From a virus: DNA of 64,000 nucleotides. Position 1 is the stretch's first letter, and every line of letters begins with the position of its first letter. The DNA is taken from the IMG/VR virus record IMGVR_UViG_3300022602_000029, positions 1 through 64,000 of that record; one strand, 5' to 3'. The translations under genes and the position numbers were made by a program. The notes beneath the pieces were generated by a model. It was not told where the DNA came from and did no database searches. It worked only from the letters and a program-made list of their open reading frames with translations. Shown piece by piece: positions 1 through 7,826 of this stretch.

Positions 1-702
1 TTAGCTTTGCGTAGATTGATCGAAGTAGCTATAGAAGGAATACACGAATTATGGACTGTTATAGGCCCTCCTATAAAGGAAGGTTTCCATGCTATTTGGA
101 AAGAAGTCAAACCAGCATTGCTAGAGATGTGGGAAAGCCTAATGAAGGCTCTAGAGCCTATATTCGTTTCTATGTTAAAGTCTGTAGGAAAAGCATTAGG
201 ATTAACTGTGTTTGAAACAGAAGATGATGTACAACGCAGGAAGTTACAGGACGCATTAAATCAGCAACAGGCTACAGCAGGAGAAAGACTTAAATCACTG
301 CCTTCATTTGCCATCGAAGGAATAGCAAAAACGATACCAGGTCTAGGTTGGTTAGGAAAACAAGCAGAAGCATCACGCATTGAAAGTGATTCTAAATATC
401 TGCAAGAACAAGGTAGATTTAATAAAGCTATGACTCGTTCCGAGATGGCTAAGGCTGCAGGTGCTAGTAATACAGAAGATGCAAAAACTGAATCTATCGA
501 AGAAAAGATACGCAGAACTGCGGCAGAAGATCCTAACAATTCCGATAATAAAAACCCAAGCTCAGATAAATTATCTGAGCACCTAGATCGATTAAATAAT
601 ACAAATGCTCAGATGTTACATCATATGAAAGAAATGACTAAGCATGCCAAAGATAATGTATCGGCTACTAAAGCATTAAACGGAAATTTACTACCACAAT
701 AA
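1..702 (+). CDS. C-terminal part of a virion structural protein (5' end outside window)
   Basis: The frame is open to the first base of the window, so this is the end of a longer gene. A TTG at position 7 has no ribosome binding site and is unlikely to be the start. The visible 233 residues begin with a hydrophobic/amphipathic stretch (about residues 10-65, rich in Trp, Ile, Leu), continue into a charged helical middle, and end in a helical tail containing NTNAQMLHHMKEMTKHAKDN. That tail style (paired Met/His/Lys heptads, then 'SATKALNGNL') resembles the ends of tape-measure-like or other tail structural proteins of T4-like phages, but I cannot name the family. It ends 4 bases before the portal gene, so the two are probably co-transcribed. 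In T4 the tail tube and sheath genes sit upstream of the portal gene; this product is neither on the residues visible. Confidence 0.75.
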   Translation, partial: LALRRLIEVAIEGIHELWTVIGPPIKEGFHAIWKEVKPALLEMWESLMKALEPIFVSMLKSVGKALGLTVFETEDDVQRRKLQDALNQQQATAGERLKSLPSFAIEGIAKTIPGLGWLGKQAEASRIESDSKYLQEQGRFNKAMTRSEMAKAAGASNTEDAKTESIEEKIRRTAAEDPNNSDNKNPSSDKLSEHLDRLNNTNAQMLHHMKEMTKHAKDNVSATKALNGNLLPQ

Positions 703-706
703 TATT

Positions 707-2449
707 ATGTCATGGAAACGTTACTTTACTCCTGTAAATAGATCAGGATCACTCAGCCCAATAAGCGGAGCTAACGGACTCGGATCTATCAGCTCCGGAG
801 TAGGAAGAACAAACTATAGCAGTTACCTTCCAGATGTCTACACGGGTCACCCTAATAGATTAGAGCGATACGGTCAGTATGATACCATGGACATGGACAG
901 CGAAGTAAATGCCGCTTTAGATATTTTAGCTGAGTTCTGTACACAGATGAGCGACGACAATGGAACTCCTTTCCAGATCAGTTTTAAAGAACAGGCCACT
1001 TCTACTGAGATCAAGATTATTAAAAAATATCTACAGCAGTGGACTAAACTGAATAAGTTTGAAAAACGTATTTTTAAGATAGTGCGTAACGCATTCAAAT
1101 ATGGAGACAGTTTTTTCATACGCGATCCAGAAACACAAAGCTGGTTCTATATAGATCCTAGCAAAGTTGATAAGATCATAGTGAATGAAAGCGATGGCAA
1201 AGAAGCCGAGCAGTATATCATACGTGACATAAACGTCAACTTCCAAAATCTAACAGTCACGCAGATCAATCCCACTAATCAAAGTACTACTCCTGGAAAC
1301 ATAGCTTATGTAACAGGTGGTGCTCAACAGCGAGGAATGGCTGCGGGAGGTAATGGCGGTGCCGCGGGAAATAGATTTACTGTAAATCAAAATCAATGGG
1401 CTATTGATGCCAAGAATGTGATACATATCAGCCTGAGCGAAGGTCTTGATAATAACTTTCCGTTTGGAAACAGTCTACTAGAAAGTATCTTTAAGGTTTA
1501 CAAACAGAAAGAATTATTAGAAGATGCTATTATTATCTATCGTGTGATGCGTGCTCCTGAGCGTAGGGTGTTTTATATCGATGTAGGAAACATGCCGCCC
1601 CACTTGGCCATGGGTTTTGTTGAGCGTGTTAAAAACGAAGTAAATCAGCGTCGTTTGCCATCAGTTGCTGGAGGTAGCAGTAGCGTGGTAGACAGCAGTT
1701 ATAATCCTTTAAGCATAACCGAAGACTACTATTTTCCGCAGACAGCTGAGGGTAGGGGCAGCAAGATTGATACACTAGCTGGTGGCACTAACCTGGGAGA
1801 GATTGATGATCTTAGATTCTTTACTAACAAGTTATTTAGAGCTTTACGTATACCATCAAGCTACTTACCAACAGGACCGGATGACGGCGGAAGCAGTTTC
1901 AACGACGGACGAGTCGGAACAGCCTACATACAAGAGCTACGTTTTAACAAATATTGTGAAAGATTACAGTCGTTGATGAACGAGATATTCGATACACAGT
2001 TTAAGTTATACATGAACAAGAAAGGTATCAACATCGATCCTAACCTGTTTGATCTTAAGTTTAATCCTCCACAAAACTTTGCAGCCTACAGACAAGCAGA
2101 AATGGACGGTGTTCGCGTTAACGCATTTACTACCATGGCAGGTGTTCCACATATCAGTAAGCGTTTTGCTCTCAAGCGTTTCTTAGGATTGACACAAGAA
2201 GAGATGGCAGAAAACGAAAAAATGTGGAAAGAAGAAAATGTCGACACTAAAACTAATCTTTCTGCCCAAGCAGAACTACGATCTGCTGGTGTCACTGCTA
2301 GCGGAATCAGCGGCGATATAAACGATCTCGGACAAAGCGCAGAACCTCCTGAAGGAATGGAAGGAGAAGATGTTCCGGGAGCACCTAATCCCCTAGATTC
2401 AGCCGGCGGAGGAGCAACTCCGCAAGGTAGCCCTGCTGCCGGACAGTAA
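707..2449 (+). CDS. 20: Portal vertex protein of head (gp20-like)
   Basis: This 580-residue protein would form the dodecameric portal ring at one head vertex, the site of prohead initiation, DNA packaging and neck attachment. Family signs are the N-terminal RLERYGQYDTMDMDSEVNAA block (about residues 50-70), the SEGLDNNFPFGNSLLESIFK block (about 245-264) with the following helix ending in 'MRAPERRVFYIDVG', and the 'ALRIPSSYLPTG..DGGSSFNDGR' block (about 380-405). T4 gp20 is about 524 residues. The excess here is partly a Gly/Ala/Asn-rich insertion around residues 187-224 and a Gly/Pro-rich C-terminal tail. The ATG lies 4 bases after the preceding stop with little Shine-Dalgarno signal, so translation is probably coupled. 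A late-promoter element overlaps its stop codon. The identification is strong because it heads the canonical 20-21-22-23 order. Confidence 0.95.
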   Translation: MSWKRYFTPVNRSGSLSPISGANGLGSISSGVGRTNYSSYLPDVYTGHPNRLERYGQYDTMDMDSEVNAALDILAEFCTQMSDDNGTPFQISFKEQATSTEIKIIKKYLQQWTKLNKFEKRIFKIVRNAFKYGDSFFIRDPETQSWFYIDPSKVDKIIVNESDGKEAEQYIIRDINVNFQNLTVTQINPTNQSTTPGNIAYVTGGAQQRGMAAGGNGGAAGNRFTVNQNQWAIDAKNVIHISLSEGLDNNFPFGNSLLESIFKVYKQKELLEDAIIIYRVMRAPERRVFYIDVGNMPPHLAMGFVERVKNEVNQRRLPSVAGGSSSVVDSSYNPLSITEDYYFPQTAEGRGSKIDTLAGGTNLGEIDDLRFFTNKLFRALRIPSSYLPTGPDDGGSSFNDGRVGTAYIQELRFNKYCERLQSLMNEIFDTQFKLYMNKKGINIDPNLFDLKFNPPQNFAAYRQAEMDGVRVNAFTTMAGVPHISKRFALKRFLGLTQEEMAENEKMWKEENVDTKTNLSAQAELRSAGVTASGISGDINDLGQSAEPPEGMEGEDVPGAPNPLDSAGGGATPQGSPAAGQ

Positions 2450-2455
2450 TAAATA
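2448..2455 (+). promoter_or_regulatory. T4-type late promoter element (AATAAATA)
   Basis: AATAAATA differs from the T4 late consensus TATAAATA at one base and overlaps the portal stop codon. Only 5 bases separate it from the ATG at 2461. If the start point lies about 6 bases past the element, as in T4, transcription would begin at the A of that ATG, giving a leaderless mRNA. No Shine-Dalgarno sequence is visible. Confidence 0.6.
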
Positions 2456-2460
2456 CTGAC

Positions 2461-2727
2461 ATGCTACTAAACGAATTCATTTATTTTGATCAAGATCGTG
2501 CCGATCCTACGGACAATGATCGCTACGATATCTCTAAAGATACCAGCGTGATCAAGAGCAAGGATCTGCGTAAAAGCCGTTTAACGCTGGGCATGTTGAG
2601 CGATTTGCGAAAAGCAGGTGATGCCCGAGAAAAAGAAACTAGAGAAGATCTAGCTCTAGTACGAGTCATGTATGCTACTCCTACTGAAGAGCAAGGTGGG
2701 GGCGCTCCTGGCGGCCTAGGCATGTAA
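2461..2727 (+). CDS. Small conserved-type protein in the gp67 position of the head block
   Basis: The product is an 88-residue, charged, soluble protein with no membrane segment. It reads 'FDQDRADPTDNDRYDISKD' near the N-terminus, then a basic helical centre (residues 35-65) and a Gly/Pro-rich end. In T4 the small prohead core proteins gp67 and gp68 lie between the portal and protease genes, and this gene occupies that slot. I do not see enough sequence signal to call it gp67. Its late-promoter element overlaps the portal stop codon, and no ribosome binding site precedes the ATG. A role in prohead core or head assembly is inferred from position only. Confidence 0.7.
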   Translation: MLLNEFIYFDQDRADPTDNDRYDISKDTSVIKSKDLRKSRLTLGMLSDLRKAGDAREKETREDLALVRVMYATPTEEQGGGAPGGLGM

Positions 2728-2794
2728 TAAACTGTTAATATAATATTTAGAACTCAAAACTAAATATTTTAGACAGTTTTACAGCATTCGAAGT

Positions 2795-2812
2795 CAAAAA
2801 CGGCCGTTTTTG
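2795..2812. promoter_or_regulatory. Perfect 18-bp palindrome between head genes
   Basis: The sequence CAAAAACGGCCGTTTTTG is exactly self-complementary and sits in the 164-base gap between the small protein and the acidic core protein. A hairpin would have a weak stem, because the GC core must supply the loop. It may be a poor terminator, or a dimeric-protein operator. It lies about 30 bases upstream of a late-promoter element. Confidence 0.4.
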
Positions 2813-2842
2813 GCCTATTTCACGCATCTAATATCAATCGGC

Positions 2843-2850
2843 TGTAAATA
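2843..2850 (+). promoter_or_regulatory. T4-type late promoter element (TGTAAATA)
   Basis: TGTAAATA is one base from TATAAATA and is followed by C as in several other elements here. The predicted start near 2856 leaves a leader of about 36 bases containing a good Shine-Dalgarno sequence (CAGGAG), so the mRNA for the acidic core protein and the downstream protease-scaffold-capsid genes would have an ordinary leader. Confidence 0.6.
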
Positions 2851-2891
2851 CTCCTGATAGCCTTGCCGATCTAACACAGGAGATAAACGCA

Positions 2892-3962
2892 ATGTCAAAA
2901 AAGATGCAACAGCTCTTAGACCTAATTGTTAACGAAGAAACTGAAAAAGCCAACGAACTTTTTCACGAAATCGTTGTAGAGAGATCTAGAGAAATATATG
3001 AAAACCTAATAGCAGAAGAAGAAGAACAAGAGATGGAAGAAGCATCAGAAGATGATGCTGATGATCAAGATCTCGAAGAAGAATCAGAAGACGACCTAGA
3101 AGAAATGTTTGGACAGGGCGCTGACATGGACGACGATCACGGTGATGAAGCCGACACGATCGGCGGAGATCCTGCTGATTCTATGGTTGGAGACACAGAA
3201 GTAGGTCACGATGATAGCGAAGAAAGCGGTGACGCTCCAGCTACTAAAGATGACGTACAAGATCTAGAAGACGCATTAGCAGAACTAAAAGCTGAATTTG
3301 AAGCTTTAATGGGCGGCGAAGGCGATGATGATATGGATATGGATGAGCCAGAAGATGATGACGGCGAAGAAAATCCTTTCGATGATCAAGATGATGACGA
3401 TGACGATAATGACGATGACGATAATGACGATGACGATAATGACGATGACGATTATGATCAAGAAGATGCTGACGAAAGCATGGGTCTACGTGAATATCGC
3501 GAAACTGTTAATCACAACTACGGTGGAAATACACAGAAACAACAAGGTGTAAATATCGGCGGACACACTGGTGAAGATTATCCTGCTCCAAGAGATGTAG
3601 GCAGCAACATCAATAAGAACGCTAAAAACACTATGCCTAACAGCAAAGCTAACGCCAGCAACATCGCCCAAGGTGACGTAGGTGAAGGCGCTATGGACGG
3701 CACAACCACAAACATGCACAAAGGCAAGACAGGACTAGTAGGTAACATCAAAGGTGAATTCACTAAAGGTGTAGAAAAAAATCTAGCTAATAGTGCCAAA
3801 GCTAAAATGAAAGATGGAGCATCTTTAGAAGCTGTTAAGAAAGGTCACGGAGCAGAACGTAAAGGTACTACTCCAGGTCCAGTAGGTTCAGGAACAGGTG
3901 AAAAAGCTGGTCAAACATCTGTAACAAATAGCAAGCAGTTCTTACAACCTTACAAAAAATAA
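2892..3962 (+). CDS. Acidic prohead core/scaffold protein (gp68-like by position)
   Basis: This 356-residue protein has an N-terminal helical segment (residues 1-40, 'LLDLIVNEETEKANELFHEI') resembling the start of T4-type gp68 prohead core proteins. It is followed by a very acidic Asp/Glu region (about 41-200) and a basic, Gly/Lys/Asn-rich C-terminal third ending in 'SKQFLQPYKK'. The densest acidic run (about residues 165-190) is encoded by four tandem 15-base repeats. T4 gp68 is only about 140 residues, so this is much enlarged. It has a good Shine-Dalgarno site and lies directly upstream of the protease gene. A role as internal core protein, removed or processed by the gp21 protease during head maturation, is inferred from position and composition. 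Confidence 0.7.
   Translation: MSKKMQQLLDLIVNEETEKANELFHEIVVERSREIYENLIAEEEEQEMEEASEDDADDQDLEEESEDDLEEMFGQGADMDDDHGDEADTIGGDPADSMVGDTEVGHDDSEESGDAPATKDDVQDLEDALAELKAEFEALMGGEGDDDMDMDEPEDDDGEENPFDDQDDDDDDNDDDDNDDDDNDDDDYDQEDADESMGLREYRETVNHNYGGNTQKQQGVNIGGHTGEDYPAPRDVGSNINKNAKNTMPNSKANASNIAQGDVGEGAMDGTTTNMHKGKTGLVGNIKGEFTKGVEKNLANSAKAKMKDGASLEAVKKGHGAERKGTTPGPVGSGTGEKAGQTSVTNSKQFLQPYKK
3396..3455 (+). repeat. Four tandem 15-bp repeats encoding Asp/Asn
   Basis: The unit GACGATGACGATAAT is present three times exactly, with a fourth copy differing at one base (ATTAT end). It encodes (DDDDN)n inside the acidic prohead core protein, keeps frame, and is a likely site of length variation by slippage. 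Confidence 0.9.
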
Positions 3963-3966
3963 TTAG

Positions 3967-4602
3967 ATGAAACTAACTTCATATCTAAGAGAAAACCTAA
4001 GTTTTGATCAGGCTCGTGTTGAACTACACGAGGCTGACGAACATGGAAAGAAAAATCTTTATCTAAAAGGTATTGCTATCCAAGGTGGAATCAAGAACGC
4101 TAATCAACGTGTGTATCCAGTAAGTGAGATTACTAACGCAGTAAAAACACTTAATGATCAGATACAGAACGGGTATAGCGTGCTAGGTGAAGTTGATCAT
4201 CCTGATGATTTAAAAGTAAATTTAGACCGTGTATCACACATGATAACAGATATGTGGATGGACGGCCCAAATGGTTACAGTAAGATGAAAATCTTACCTA
4301 CACCGATGGGTAACTTGATTCGTACTATGCTCGAAAGCGGCGTAAAACTTGGTGTTAGTTCTAGAGGCAGCGGCAACGTTGATGATAGGACAGGCGAAGT
4401 AGCAGAGTTTGAGATAATCACAGTTGATATAGTTGCTCAGCCCAGCGCACCTGGCGCTTATCCTACACCAGTTTATGAACATCTCATGAACACACGTGGT
4501 GGAAATAGAATATTAGGTGTTGCTAAAGAAGTAAAAGAAGATCCAAAGGCCCAGAAATATCTTAAGGAATCACTCCTTAATATAATAAAAGGTCTAAAAT
4601 AA
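3967..4602 (+). CDS. 21: Prohead core protein protease (gp21-like)
   Basis: This 211-residue serine protease would cleave the head scaffold and the capsid precursor inside the prohead. The diagnostic blocks are 'GEVDHPDD' (catalytic His about residue 78) and 'GVKLGVSSRGSG' (nucleophile Ser 131 or 132), with 'FEIITVDIVAQPSAPGAYP' after it. The spacing agrees with T4 gp21, whose catalytic His and Ser sit in equivalent blocks. It starts 4 bases after the acidic core protein gene and is followed 18 bases later by the scaffold gene. T4-type gp21 cleaves after (Leu/Ile)-x-Glu, and a matching site is present in the capsid protein here (see that entry). Confidence 0.95.
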   Translation: MKLTSYLRENLSFDQARVELHEADEHGKKNLYLKGIAIQGGIKNANQRVYPVSEITNAVKTLNDQIQNGYSVLGEVDHPDDLKVNLDRVSHMITDMWMDGPNGYSKMKILPTPMGNLIRTMLESGVKLGVSSRGSGNVDDRTGEVAEFEIITVDIVAQPSAPGAYPTPVYEHLMNTRGGNRILGVAKEVKEDPKAQKYLKESLLNIIKGLK

Positions 4603-4620
4603 GCCCGAGGAGAAAGATAG

Positions 4621-5712
4621 ATGTTGGACGCATTCAAACAGTTAGTAGAATCAGGAGCTCTGTCAGAGGAACACACCACTGCACTAGAGTCTGCTTTTGC
4701 TCAAAAAATCCAAGAGAATCGCGACCAAGTCACTGCTGAACTACGTGAAGAATTTGCAGGCAAGTATGAGCACGATAAAGGGCTCATGGTTGAGGCAGTC
4801 GACAAGTTGTTGAGCGAAAGATTGGCCGCAGAAATGGCTGAACTTGCTGAAGATAAAAAGGCCCTAGCGGAAGCTAAAGTCGCTTATCAACGCAAGATGG
4901 CAAATGATGCTAAAGTAATGGAATCATTTGTTATTAAACAGCTGACAAAAGAGTTAGGCGAGTTCCAAAGCGATCGTAGAAAAGTCGCAGAAAACTTCGC
5001 TAAGTTAGAGGGATTCATAGTCCATGCTCTAGCTAAAGAGATCAGAGAATTTGCTATCGATAAGAAGAGCGTAGTTGAAACGAAAGTTAAACTAGTTCGC
5101 GAAGCAAAAGAAAGATTTGAAGTAATCAAGAAACAGTTTATACAACGTAGTTCTAAGGTAGTTGAAGCCGCAGTAACAGCTAAGTTAACATCTGAAATCA
5201 AGCAGTTGAAAGAAGATATTGATTCAGCACGCACAAACAACTTTGGTCGTCGTATATTCGAAGCATTCGTACAGGAATACAATGGTTCTTTTCTAAATGA
5301 AAAATCTGAAACAGCTAAACTGTTGAAGGTTATCGCTAAGAAAGATCAAGCCCTGGCCGAAGCACAAGATGCACTATCACAAAAAGAAACTATCGTTGAA
5401 TCTAAAAACCGCGAACTCCGCGTAGCTAAAGATTTAATGGAGCGTAAGGCAGTGATGGGTGAGTTGTTAGCTCCTTTGGGCGCTGACAAAAGAGAACTCA
5501 TGAAAGATTTGTTAGAATCAGTACCCACTAAGAAATTGAATGAGAGTTTTGAGAAATACCTACCAGCAGTAATGGAAGGCGAGACAAAGCGTGTAGTACA
5601 AAAAACTACACTAACTGAAGGTACCGCTGTCACAGGAGATCGTGGAGCACCGACTCCCGGGGTAGGCTTAGATAACATTTTAGATATCCGCAAACTCGCG
5701 GGACTAAAATAA
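4621..5712 (+). CDS. 22: Prohead core scaffolding protein (gp22-like)
   Basis: This 363-residue protein is almost entirely Glu/Lys/Ala-rich and predicted helical, with long coiled-coil stretches (about residues 20-330). The end is a short Gly/Pro-rich linker followed by 'LDNILDIRKLAGLK', which resembles the C-terminal docking tail of scaffold proteins. It lies between protease and major capsid protein exactly as gene 22 does in T4, and is longer than T4 gp22 (about 270 residues). The Shine-Dalgarno sequence CGAGGAG is clear. It would form the internal core around which the capsid shell assembles and would be degraded by gp21. Several (Leu/Ile)-x-Glu tripeptides are present as possible protease sites. 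Confidence 0.9.
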   Translation: MLDAFKQLVESGALSEEHTTALESAFAQKIQENRDQVTAELREEFAGKYEHDKGLMVEAVDKLLSERLAAEMAELAEDKKALAEAKVAYQRKMANDAKVMESFVIKQLTKELGEFQSDRRKVAENFAKLEGFIVHALAKEIREFAIDKKSVVETKVKLVREAKERFEVIKKQFIQRSSKVVEAAVTAKLTSEIKQLKEDIDSARTNNFGRRIFEAFVQEYNGSFLNEKSETAKLLKVIAKKDQALAEAQDALSQKETIVESKNRELRVAKDLMERKAVMGELLAPLGADKRELMKDLLESVPTKKLNESFEKYLPAVMEGETKRVVQKTTLTEGTAVTGDRGAPTPGVGLDNILDIRKLAGLK

Positions 5713-5736
5713 TTTAGAAAATTCAAGGAGACATAA

Positions 5737-6918
5737 ATGTCACAACTATTAAATGAAAGATGGTCCGAGACCAGGGAAGCTCTGCTTGAAGGCCTACAAG
5801 GTAACCGTCGTGCTTCTATGGGCGTATGCTTAGAGAACACACGTAAGTACCTAGCAGAAGCCGCAACAAGTGGTGCTACAAGCTCTGGAAATATCGCAAC
5901 TTTAAATCGCGTTATTCTTCCAGTTATCCGTCGTGTTATGCCAACAGTTATTGCTAACGAAATCATCGGTGTACAACCAATGACAGGTCCAGTAGCTCAG
6001 ATCCATACACTACGTGTCCGTTATGCTGATACATCATCAGGCGATGGTATCGTAGCAGGTGAAGAGGCATTATCACCATTCAAGATCGCCGCTGCCTATT
6101 CTGGTAACAACCAGGACGCAACTCCAGCTGCCGCTTCAACATCGGCTCTTGAGGGTGCACCAGGTAAGCGTATGAGCATCCAAATCTTGAAAGCACCTGT
6201 AGAAGCTAAGTCACGCAAGCTATCAGCTCGCTGGACCTTCGAGGCTGCACAAGATGCACAAGCTCAACAAGGTATTGATATCGAAGCAGAAATCATGGCT
6301 GCTCTAGCTCAAGAAATTACAGCTGAGATCGACCAAGAGATCTTAACTTCACTACGTACTTTAGCGTCAGTTGAATTAACATACGACCAATCGTTAGTAT
6401 CTGGTACAGCAACATTCGTTGGTGATGAGCATGCCGCATTGGCAATCATGATCAACCGTGCTGCCAACTTGATCGCTCAACGTACACGTCGTGGTGCTGC
6501 AAACTGGGCAGTTGTTTCTAACCAGGCTCTAACGATCCTACAAAGCGCAACTACATCAGCATTTGCTCGTACTACAGAAGGCACATTCGAAGCTCCAACA
6601 AATACAAAATTCGTTGGTACATTGAACGGTGCTATGCGTGTTTATGTTGACGCATACAAGTCTGATACAGACAACAACAACCAAGTATTACTAGGTTATA
6701 AAGGTGCTAGTGAGGCAGATGCTGCCGCGTTCTATTGCCCATATATTCCTTTAATGTCTTCTGGTGTTGTTCTTGATCCAGCAACATTCGAACCAGTAGT
6801 TGGCTTCTTGACACGCTACGGCTATGTCCAGTTGTCTAACACTGCTTCTTCACTAGGTAACGCCGCAGATTACCTAGCTAAAGTTGCTATCAACAGCTCA
6901 ACAGTTAGCTTCCAGTAA
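5737..6918 (+). CDS. 23: Major capsid protein precursor (gp23-like)
   Basis: The product is a 393-residue HK97-fold capsid protein. Family blocks are 'LPVIRRVMPTVIANEIIGVQ' followed by 'PMTGP' (about residues 62-86) and the C-terminal 'FYCPYIPLMSSGVVLDPATF' with 'EPVVGFLTRYGYV' (about 328-362), matching T4 'VRRAIPNLIAFDICGVQPM' and 'FYCPYVPL...GFKTRYG'. The N-terminal 41 residues end in 'KYLAE|AATSG', which fits the gp21 cleavage rule (Leu-x-Glu) and lies where T4 gp23 is processed, so the mature form probably begins at Ala42. T4 gp23 is 521 residues, so this one is notably compact and probably has a reduced insertion domain. It has a strong Shine-Dalgarno sequence (AAGGAG) and is followed by a terminator. 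Confidence 0.96.
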   Translation: MSQLLNERWSETREALLEGLQGNRRASMGVCLENTRKYLAEAATSGATSSGNIATLNRVILPVIRRVMPTVIANEIIGVQPMTGPVAQIHTLRVRYADTSSGDGIVAGEEALSPFKIAAAYSGNNQDATPAAASTSALEGAPGKRMSIQILKAPVEAKSRKLSARWTFEAAQDAQAQQGIDIEAEIMAALAQEITAEIDQEILTSLRTLASVELTYDQSLVSGTATFVGDEHAALAIMINRAANLIAQRTRRGAANWAVVSNQALTILQSATTSAFARTTEGTFEAPTNTKFVGTLNGAMRVYVDAYKSDTDNNNQVLLGYKGASEADAAAFYCPYIPLMSSGVVLDPATFEPVVGFLTRYGYVQLSNTASSLGNAADYLAKVAINSSTVSFQ

Positions 6919-6937
6919 TCCTGGAATATCGGTAAGC

Positions 6938-6963
6938 AAAAAGCGCTCTACGGAGCGCTTTTT
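6938..6963 (+). terminator. Intrinsic terminator after the capsid gene
   Basis: A perfect 11-bp stem (AAAAAGCGCTC / GAGCGCTTTTT) is closed by a TACG tetraloop on a C-G pair, the very stable UNCG type, and the T-run extends past the stem. It lies 20 bases after the capsid stop codon and should end the head-gene transcript. Confidence 0.9.
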
Positions 6964-6973
6964 CTTTGCCCCC

Positions 6974-6981
6974 AATAAATA
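6974..6981 (+). promoter_or_regulatory. T4-type late promoter element (AATAAATA)
   Basis: The element lies just after the capsid terminator, so transcription restarts here. The predicted start near 6987 leaves a leader of about 70 bases before the ATG at 7058. The leader contains alternative GTGG/CCAC pairings and an AAGGAG ribosome binding site. Confidence 0.65.
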
Positions 6982-7057
6982 TCATGTACGCTCAAAAGAG
7001 TTTGTTGCGGCACCACCGCGCAGTGGCTAGAACCCACACAACACAAGGAGAAATTAA

Positions 7058-7759
7058 ATGGCAAGAGGTTTAAAAACATCGGGTAATAATACTACTCAAT
7101 ATACCGGAGCAAACATACAGATCGATTCAGCAATAGGCCCAGAAATCGTAACTTATGTAGCAAACGTCAATACAACAACATATGCCACTACGGTATCTAC
7201 ATATGTATCAGTCTATCTAGGAGGAACAGTAGGAAACCCAACCGGTGTTACACCATTCGTGATCCAAACAGCGTTCCAAACAGCGGCCAGCGTGGCTTAT
7301 AGTGATGGATATATTAAACGTCAACTAGGTCGTAGACAATTCCTGGTACAGAGCTTATCAGGTGGTTCAGCTACTCAAACAGTCTGTACACTAACTAACG
7401 TAGCACCAGGTAGCTTAACTGCACAACAGATGAGCATACAGGCAGTGACTACAACAGGAAGCGTAGTATATGTTGGACGTATCAGTGACAGATTTATCTG
7501 GACAGGCGCCAATGGAACAGGCACACGATACCTATATGTATTAGGTACAGGTGGTACAGTTCCTGGATCAACTAGCACTCTTGCTTATGTTAGCACAGCA
7601 TCAGGCACTAGTTTCTATGTAACTACAAATGCTCCAGCATCAGCTCGAGTTCCAGCAGTAGGAACTTCTAATACCGTAACAGTTGTAACTAACTTAACAC
7701 CAACTCCTATATCTTATGCTATAGTTGCTGGACTAGCTACACCTACTAGAAATTATTAA
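7058..7759 (+). CDS. Unrecognised virion-type protein, Thr/Ser/Val-rich
   Basis: This 233-residue protein has strong beta-strand character (alternating Thr, Val, Ser, Tyr, Gly), no signal peptide, no membrane segment and no cysteine cluster. A central basic segment 'GYIKRQLGRRQFLVQSLSGG' (about residues 88-107) stands out. The gene has its own late promoter and a good Shine-Dalgarno (AAGGAG), and hairpins bracket it (6938-6963 and 7781-7804), so it is an independent late unit directly after the capsid gene. High-level independent expression next to the capsid gene would fit a head decoration or other abundant virion protein, but the sequence gives no family match. Confidence 0.85.
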   Translation: MARGLKTSGNNTTQYTGANIQIDSAIGPEIVTYVANVNTTTYATTVSTYVSVYLGGTVGNPTGVTPFVIQTAFQTAASVAYSDGYIKRQLGRRQFLVQSLSGGSATQTVCTLTNVAPGSLTAQQMSIQAVTTTGSVVYVGRISDRFIWTGANGTGTRYLYVLGTGGTVPGSTSTLAYVSTASGTSFYVTTNAPASARVPAVGTSNTVTVVTNLTPTPISYAIVAGLATPTRNY

Positions 7760-7780
7760 TCTAGATATAGATTGATATCA

Positions 7781-7804
7781 ATAAGGGCTCTTTTGAGCCC
7801 TTAT
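7781..7804. terminator. Terminator-like hairpin
   Basis: A perfect 10-bp stem (ATAAGGGCTC / GAGCCCTTAT) with a TTTT loop lies 22 bases after the preceding stop. It is not followed by a long T-run, so it may terminate weakly or protect the 3' end of the mRNA. Confidence 0.7.
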
Positions 7805-7813
7805 CTGTCTGCA

Positions 7814-7821
7814 GGTAAATA
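7814..7821 (+). promoter_or_regulatory. T4-type late promoter element (GGTAAATA)
   Basis: GGTAAATA is two bases from TATAAATA. It lies between a terminator-like hairpin and an ATG only 5 bases further on, so the transcript would start at or next to that ATG. Confidence 0.5.
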
Positions 7822-7826
7822 TAATC

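Noticed and set aside
7-9. TTG as start of the first gene
   Set aside because: The frame is open to the window edge and no ribosome binding site can be seen, so the gene most likely begins before the window.
3325-3552. Met/Ile-rich plus-strand frame inside the acidic core gene
   Set aside because: It is a shifted reading of the GAT/GAC repeats with no independent start signal.
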